A stretch of DNA of 64,000 nucleotides. It comes from Phenylobacterium sp. GTDB taxonomy: Bacteria; Pseudomonadota; Alphaproteobacteria; Caulobacterales; Caulobacteraceae. The position numbers and the translations under genes were made by a program. Below are positions 59,955-64,000 of this stretch, piece after piece (positions within the stretch are counted from its first letter, which is position 1; each line of letters starts with the position of its first letter). The stretch lies in contig NZ_SCTC01000033.1 of assembly GCF_004299445.1 (NCBI RefSeq), forward strand, positions 35,261-99,260, written 5' to 3'. The notes under the pieces were generated by a model. That model had not been told where the DNA came from. It did no database searches and saw only the letters and a program-made list of their open reading frames with translations.

Positions 59955-61634
59955 ATGCGTCTTGCCTTGCTCGCCTTCGCCGCTCCGCTCGTTCTCCTGG
60001 GCGGTTGCGCCACCACAGACATGGCCGCGAAGGACGAAGCGTCCAGCGTGCCCGCCGCTGCCGACTCTGCCTACGGCATGTTCCTGGCGGGGAACGCCGC
60101 GCTCAGCGAGGGCCGCAACAGCGAGGCCGCGAAATTCCTCGAGGTTGCGCGCGCCCAGGCCGGCGACGATCCGGCGGTCTCGGAGCGCGCCTTCACCGCC
60201 GCCCTGATGGCGGGCGAGATCGAGAAGGCGGCGCTGCTGGCGCCCACCGGTCCCAACGCCTCGGAACCCGGTAAGCGGCTGGGCCGGCTGACCAAGGTCG
60301 TCGCTGCGCTGAGCGAGGGGAAGCCCAAGATCGCCAAGGCCGAGCTGGGCAACGACGGCATCGGTTTCCCGCACCGCAGCGCCGCGGCCCTGCTGGGGCC
60401 CTGGGTGGCCGCCGCCGCGGGTGACGCCGAGGGTGCGGTGGTCCGCCCGCAGCTGCGCGGCGACGCCGGGGTCGACTACTTCGGCCAGCTGGGTCAGGCG
60501 CACCTCTTCGAGCGGGCGCGGCGCTATGACGAAGCCGAGACCGACTTCAAGGCCATCACCTCTGGCGACAATCCCAGCGAGATCGCGGTGCTGGCCTATG
60601 GCGGCTTCCTGGAGCGGCGTGGCCGTCGCGCCGAGGCGATCGCCCTCTACGACGCCGCGCTGGCTCGCAATCCCTCGAACGCCGCGCTGAAGACGGCCCG
60701 CGCCCGCAAGAGCGCGCCGCCGGCGCCCACCATCAGGGAAGGCGCCGCCTTCGCGCTGCTGGCGCCCGCGGCCACCATGATCAGCGCCAAGCAGGAGCCG
60801 ACGGGCATGGCCTATCTGCGCCTGTCGCTTCGCCTGGATCCCAACCGCAACGACGCCTGGCTGATGCTGGGCGACCTGCTGCAGAGCCGTGGCGACATCG
60901 AGGGCGCGCGCGCCGCCTACAGCCGCCCGAAGCCCAGCAGCGCCGAGTTTCCCGCCGCCCAGGCCAAGCTGGCCTGGAGCTACCAGAGCGCCGGTGAAAA
61001 AGACGTCGCGCTGAAGATGGCGCGCGCCGCGGCGGCGACGGGGGATCCCGAAGGGCGTCTGACGCTCTCGGACCTGCTGCGTGCGAACGATCAGTACGAA
61101 GAGGCGGTCAAGATCCTGAGCGATCTGATCGCGGAATCGAAATCGCCGGAATGGGCGCTCTATTTCGCCCGTGGCCAGGCCTATGAGCGCAGCGGTCGCT
61201 GGAAAGAGGCCGAAGCCGATCTGGTCCAGGCCCTGAAAATGCGGCCCGACGAGGCCGAGATTCTGAACTACCTGGGCTACGCCTGGATCGACCGCGGCGA
61301 GCGGCTGCAGGAGGCCCTGGGGATGGTCGAGAAGGCCGTCGCCACAAACCCGCGCTCGGGCGCCATCGTCGACAGCCTGGGTTGGGCCCACTATCGCCTG
61401 GGCGACTACAAGAAGGCGGTCGAGATCCTGGAGCAGGCCGTCGAGCTGGAAGCCGGCGATCCCGAGATCAACAACCACCTGGGCGACGCCTACTGGATGG
61501 TGGGGCGCAAGGACGAGGCAGGCTTCCAGTGGCGCCGCGTGCTGACCCTGAAGCCCGACGACAAGATCAAGGCCGACGCCGAAGCCAAGCTCGCCAAGGG
61601 TCTGGGTCCGACGCCGAAGCTCGCCGGGCAGTAG
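59955..61634 (+). CDS. TPR-repeat lipoprotein
   Basis: The 559 residues begin at the ATG at 59955, giving a lipoprotein signal with the lipobox VLLGGC followed by ATTD. About ten TPR-like helix pairs follow, including YEEAVKILSDLIAESKSPEW, RWKEAEADLVQALKMRPDEA and the more regular YKKAVEILEQAVELEAGDPE. It is probably anchored in the membrane as a protein-interaction scaffold. It lies three bases before ispE. Confidence 0.82.
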   Translation: MRLALLAFAAPLVLLGGCATTDMAAKDEASSVPAAADSAYGMFLAGNAALSEGRNSEAAKFLEVARAQAGDDPAVSERAFTAALMAGEIEKAALLAPTGPNASEPGKRLGRLTKVVAALSEGKPKIAKAELGNDGIGFPHRSAAALLGPWVAAAAGDAEGAVVRPQLRGDAGVDYFGQLGQAHLFERARRYDEAETDFKAITSGDNPSEIAVLAYGGFLERRGRRAEAIALYDAALARNPSNAALKTARARKSAPPAPTIREGAAFALLAPAATMISAKQEPTGMAYLRLSLRLDPNRNDAWLMLGDLLQSRGDIEGARAAYSRPKPSSAEFPAAQAKLAWSYQSAGEKDVALKMARAAAATGDPEGRLTLSDLLRANDQYEEAVKILSDLIAESKSPEWALYFARGQAYERSGRWKEAEADLVQALKMRPDEAEILNYLGYAWIDRGERLQEALGMVEKAVATNPRSGAIVDSLGWAHYRLGDYKKAVEILEQAVELEAGDPEINNHLGDAYWMVGRKDEAGFQWRRVLTLKPDDKIKADAEAKLAKGLGPTPKLAGQ

Positions 61635-61637
61635 CCC

Positions 61638-62513
61638 ATGGCCGAGGCTTTAGCGCCCGCCAAGGTCAACCTGTTCCTGCACGTGGGCGCTCCCACGCCG
61701 GACGGGTACCATCCGGTCTGCAGCCTGATGGCCTTCGCCGACTTCGGCGATGTGGTGAGCGCGCGGCCGGGACAGGGCGGGCTCATCGTGCGCGGACCGT
61801 TCGGTCAGGGGCTGGGGCCTGAGCAGGACAACCTGATCTTTCGAGCCGTCCGCGCCTTCGTGGCCGAGCTGGGTCGCGAGATGGGCGAACTCACCTTCAC
61901 GCTGGAGAAGAACCTCCCCGTGGCCAGCGGCCTTGGCGGCGGCTCGTCCGACGCCGGCGCTGCGCTGCGCCTGCTGCGCGATGTCTACACCCCAGGCTTT
62001 GACGACGCCCGGCTCGAGAAGGTGGCTGCCAGCCTCGGCGCCGACGGCGCGGCCTGCCTGTGGGCGCGGCCGGTGCTGGCGGAGGGCCGGGGGGAGCGCC
62101 TCAGTCCTGCGCCGGGGCTACCCGCGGTCGACGCGGTTCTGGTGAACCCACGGGTCCCGGTCTCGACGCCCGCGGTCTACCGCGCCCTGGACGTCTCGGG
62201 CGCGTTCGGTGATGTGACCCCGCCGCGCGTGCCGGAGGCCTTCGAGAGCGCCGAGGAACTGGCCGCCTGGCTCACGACCCAGCGCAACGATCTGGAGGCG
62301 CCGGCCGTGGCCGTGGCCCCTCAGGTGGGCGCGGTGCTCGACACCCTGCGCGAAGAGCCTGAGGCGCTGCTCGCCCGTGTCTCCGGCTCGGGTGGCACCT
62401 GCTTCGCCCTCTGCGCCGACGACATCGCCGCCGAGACGCTGGCGGAGCGGATCGAAGCGATCGCGCCGAACTGGTGGGTCCAGCGCTGCCGCCTGGGCGG
62501 TCCCTGGGGCTGA
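61638..62513 (+). CDS. ispE: 4-diphosphocytidyl-2-C-methyl-D-erythritol kinase
   Basis: This 291-residue GHMP kinase of the MEP isoprenoid pathway shows APAKVNLFLHVGAPTPDGYH near the start, the ATP loop PVASGLGGGSSDAGAALRLL and RVSGSGGTCFAL near the end. It follows the TPR lipoprotein with a three-base gap, in the same operon. A hairpin terminator follows. Confidence 0.95.
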   Translation: MAEALAPAKVNLFLHVGAPTPDGYHPVCSLMAFADFGDVVSARPGQGGLIVRGPFGQGLGPEQDNLIFRAVRAFVAELGREMGELTFTLEKNLPVASGLGGGSSDAGAALRLLRDVYTPGFDDARLEKVAASLGADGAACLWARPVLAEGRGERLSPAPGLPAVDAVLVNPRVPVSTPAVYRALDVSGAFGDVTPPRVPEAFESAEELAAWLTTQRNDLEAPAVAVAPQVGAVLDTLREEPEALLARVSGSGGTCFALCADDIAAETLAERIEAIAPNWWVQRCRLGGPWG

Positions 62514-62526
62514 AGCCCAAAACAAA

Positions 62527-62550
62527 ACGGGGGCCCCGAAGGACCCCCGT
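62527..62550. terminator. Hairpin terminator between ispE and amtB
   Basis: ACGGGGG pairs with CCCCCGT across a ten-base loop. It lies between convergent genes and may serve both. Confidence 0.7.
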
Positions 62551-62599
62551 TCGCTCCAGGCCGCCGCTGCACGATCGGCGACGTCTTTCCCGAGAATGC

Positions 62600-64000
62600 T
62601 TACGCGTGGTAGGCGCGCTCGCCGTGCTCGACGATGTCGAGGCCTTCTTCCTCGGCTTCCGGCGAAGACCGCAGGCCGATCGTGTACTTGATGATGAAGA
62701 AGACGATCGCGCTCGCGACCGCCGACCAGCCGACCGCCAGCAGCACGGCCTTGATCTGGGCCATGATCTGGAAGCCGGCGTCGTAGCCGGTAGTGCCGTT
62801 CGTGAAGTCCACGACGCCCGCGCCGCCCAGGGCCGGATTGACCAGGACGCCGGTGGCCAGCGCGCCGACAATGCCGCCCACGGCGTGAATACCGAAAGCG
62901 TCCAGGCTGTCGTCGTACTTGATGGCGTTCTTAACCAGCGAGCAGAAGATCACGCAGATCGGCGAGACGATCAGGCCCAGGACGATCGAACCGACCGGGC
63001 CGGCGAAGCCCGCCGCGGGCGTGACCGCCACGAGGCCGGCGACCAGGCCCGAGGCCAGGCCCAGCATCGAGGCCTTCTTGCGCGTCACCCACTCGGTCAT
63101 GGCCCACGAGAAGCCGGCGGCCGCGGTGGCGAGCAGGGTGTTGATCATCGCCAGACCGGCGTAGCCGTTGGCTTCCAGGTTCGAACCGGCGTTGAAACCG
63201 AACCAGCCCACCCACAGGAGACCCGCGCCGACCAGGGTCAGCGTCAGCGAGTGCGGGGGCATCGGCTCGGAGCGGTAGCCCTTGCGCGGTCCCAGGATGA
63301 TGGCGCCCACCAGGGCGGCGACGCCGGCGTTGATGTGCACCACGGTGCCGCCCGCGAAGTCGAGCGCGCCGAAGGCCCAGATCTGGCCCGCGCCGGCCGA
63401 GAGCGCGTCGGCCGTTTGGCCGAACGCCGAGGTCGCGCCGGCCCACCACCAGGTCATGTGAGCCATCGGGTAGTACGACAGCAGCGGCCATAGCACCGCG
63501 AACACGACCACGGCGGCGAACTTCATCCGCTCGGCCACGCCGCCCAGCACGAGGGCGGCGGTGATGCAGGCGAAGGTCATCTGGAAGCAGACGAACACGA
63601 CTTCCGGGATCACCACGTCCTTCGAGAAGGTCTCGACGTTGGTGAAGGCCCCGTCGGCGTTGAAGACCGCCCCGTTCAGCCAGAGCTTGCTCAGGCCGCC
63701 CACGAACTTGTTGAGGCCGCCGCCGTCGGTGAAGGCCAGGCTGTAGCCCCAGAAGGCCCACGCCATCATGCCGATGACGGTGACGATCGACACCTGCATC
63801 AGCATCGACAGCATGTTCTTCTGGCGGACCAAGCCGCCATAGAACAGCGCCAGGCCGGGCAGGATCATCAGCAGGACGAGGACCGTCGAGGTCAGCATCC
63901 AGGTGGTGTCGCCCTTGTTGGGCGAGGGCGGGGCAGGGGCCTCGGCCGCCGGCTCAGCCGGTGCGGGCGTCGCCGCGGCCGCGGCGGCCGATGCTGCGGC
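62600..64000 (-). CDS. amtB: Ammonium transporter AmtB, 5' end outside window
   Basis: The frame is open through the right edge. The visible part (466 residues) starts in an Ala/Pro-rich extension with NKGDTTWMLTSTVLVLLMIL, then the Amt core: ALFYGGLVRQKNMLSMLMQ, MTWWWAGATSAFGQT, FAGGTVVHINAG and GYDAGFQIMAQIK. Eleven-helix ammonium channels of this kind are usually encoded after glnK, which is outside the window. The signal-like Ala stretch suggests the common cleaved N-terminus. Confidence 0.93.
   Translation of the reverse strand, partial: AAASAAAAAATPAPAEPAAEAPAPPSPNKGDTTWMLTSTVLVLLMILPGLALFYGGLVRQKNMLSMLMQVSIVTVIGMMAWAFWGYSLAFTDGGGLNKFVGGLSKLWLNGAVFNADGAFTNVETFSKDVVIPEVVFVCFQMTFACITAALVLGGVAERMKFAAVVVFAVLWPLLSYYPMAHMTWWWAGATSAFGQTADALSAGAGQIWAFGALDFAGGTVVHINAGVAALVGAIILGPRKGYRSEPMPPHSLTLTLVGAGLLWVGWFGFNAGSNLEANGYAGLAMINTLLATAAAGFSWAMTEWVTRKKASMLGLASGLVAGLVAVTPAAGFAGPVGSIVLGLIVSPICVIFCSLVKNAIKYDDSLDAFGIHAVGGIVGALATGVLVNPALGGAGVVDFTNGTTGYDAGFQIMAQIKAVLLAVGWSAVASAIVFFIIKYTIGLRSSPEAEEEGLDIVEHGERAYHA

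Noticed and set aside
1..64000. CRISPR arrays, rRNA genes, complete insertion sequences
   Set aside because: No regularly spaced repeats, rRNA-like stretches or transposase genes were seen.

Overview
The window is high-GC DNA from an alphaproteobacterium, most likely Caulobacteraceae (Caulobacter, Phenylobacterium or Brevundimonas). The evidence is the conserved run Pcm-like gene, tolC-type gene, popZ, valS, together with two TonB-dependent receptors, PEP-CTERM proteins and an alphaproteobacterial LexA box (GTTC-N7-GTTC). This placement is by gene content only; no database was searched.

Layout. 1-3772: the 5' part of a TonB-dependent receptor, a decayed copy of the tRNA-Cys 3' end, and a divergent PEP-CTERM protein / LuxR regulator pair. 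3773-37523: a 33.7 kb integrative element in tRNA-Cys(GCA). It is bounded by a perfect 48-bp direct repeat, and the right copy is the 3' end of the intact tRNA gene. 37722-64000: ordinary chromosome: Pcm-like protein, TolC, PopZ, ValS, a second TonB receptor, acyl-CoA ligase, TlyA, RlmD-type methyltransferase, a DUF559 gene inside an inverted-repeat unit, a PA0069-type radical SAM protein, lytic transglycosylase, uracil-DNA glycosylase, M48 protease, ETF-QO, a TPR lipoprotein, IspE, and AmtB running off the right edge.

The element carries a control and replication module at its left end: tyrosine integrase, ribbon-helix-helix regulator, excisionase-like protein, and a phage-type initiator with internal repeats. 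Its cargo is a series of cassettes. These are: (i) a two-gene CBASS anti-phage system (patatin phospholipase CapV plus CD-NTase); (ii) a His-Xaa-Ser (Hxs) radical SAM system (HxsB, HxsC, HxsA) with no visible hxsD; (iii) two unknown genes; (iv) a tightly overlapping seven-gene operon around a MotA/ZorA-like and MotB/ZorB-like pair, with a second coiled-coil membrane protein, a VWA-like protein, a membrane-anchored nuclease-like protein and an SH3 protein; (v) a five-gene operon with a TPR-CHAT protease; (vi) a serine recombinase; (vii) glycosyltransferases, a PEP-CTERM protein, a secreted nuclease-like protein, a SRAP protein and a LexA-controlled zinc-finger pair.

Five same-orientation copies of a ~52-nt sequence sit at the edges of cassettes between 9.5 and 28.6 kb. 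The best candidates for undescribed systems are the MotA/MotB-like operon (16494-22358) and the TPR-CHAT operon (23130-28378). Both are inferred to be defence or stress-response systems from architecture and context only.
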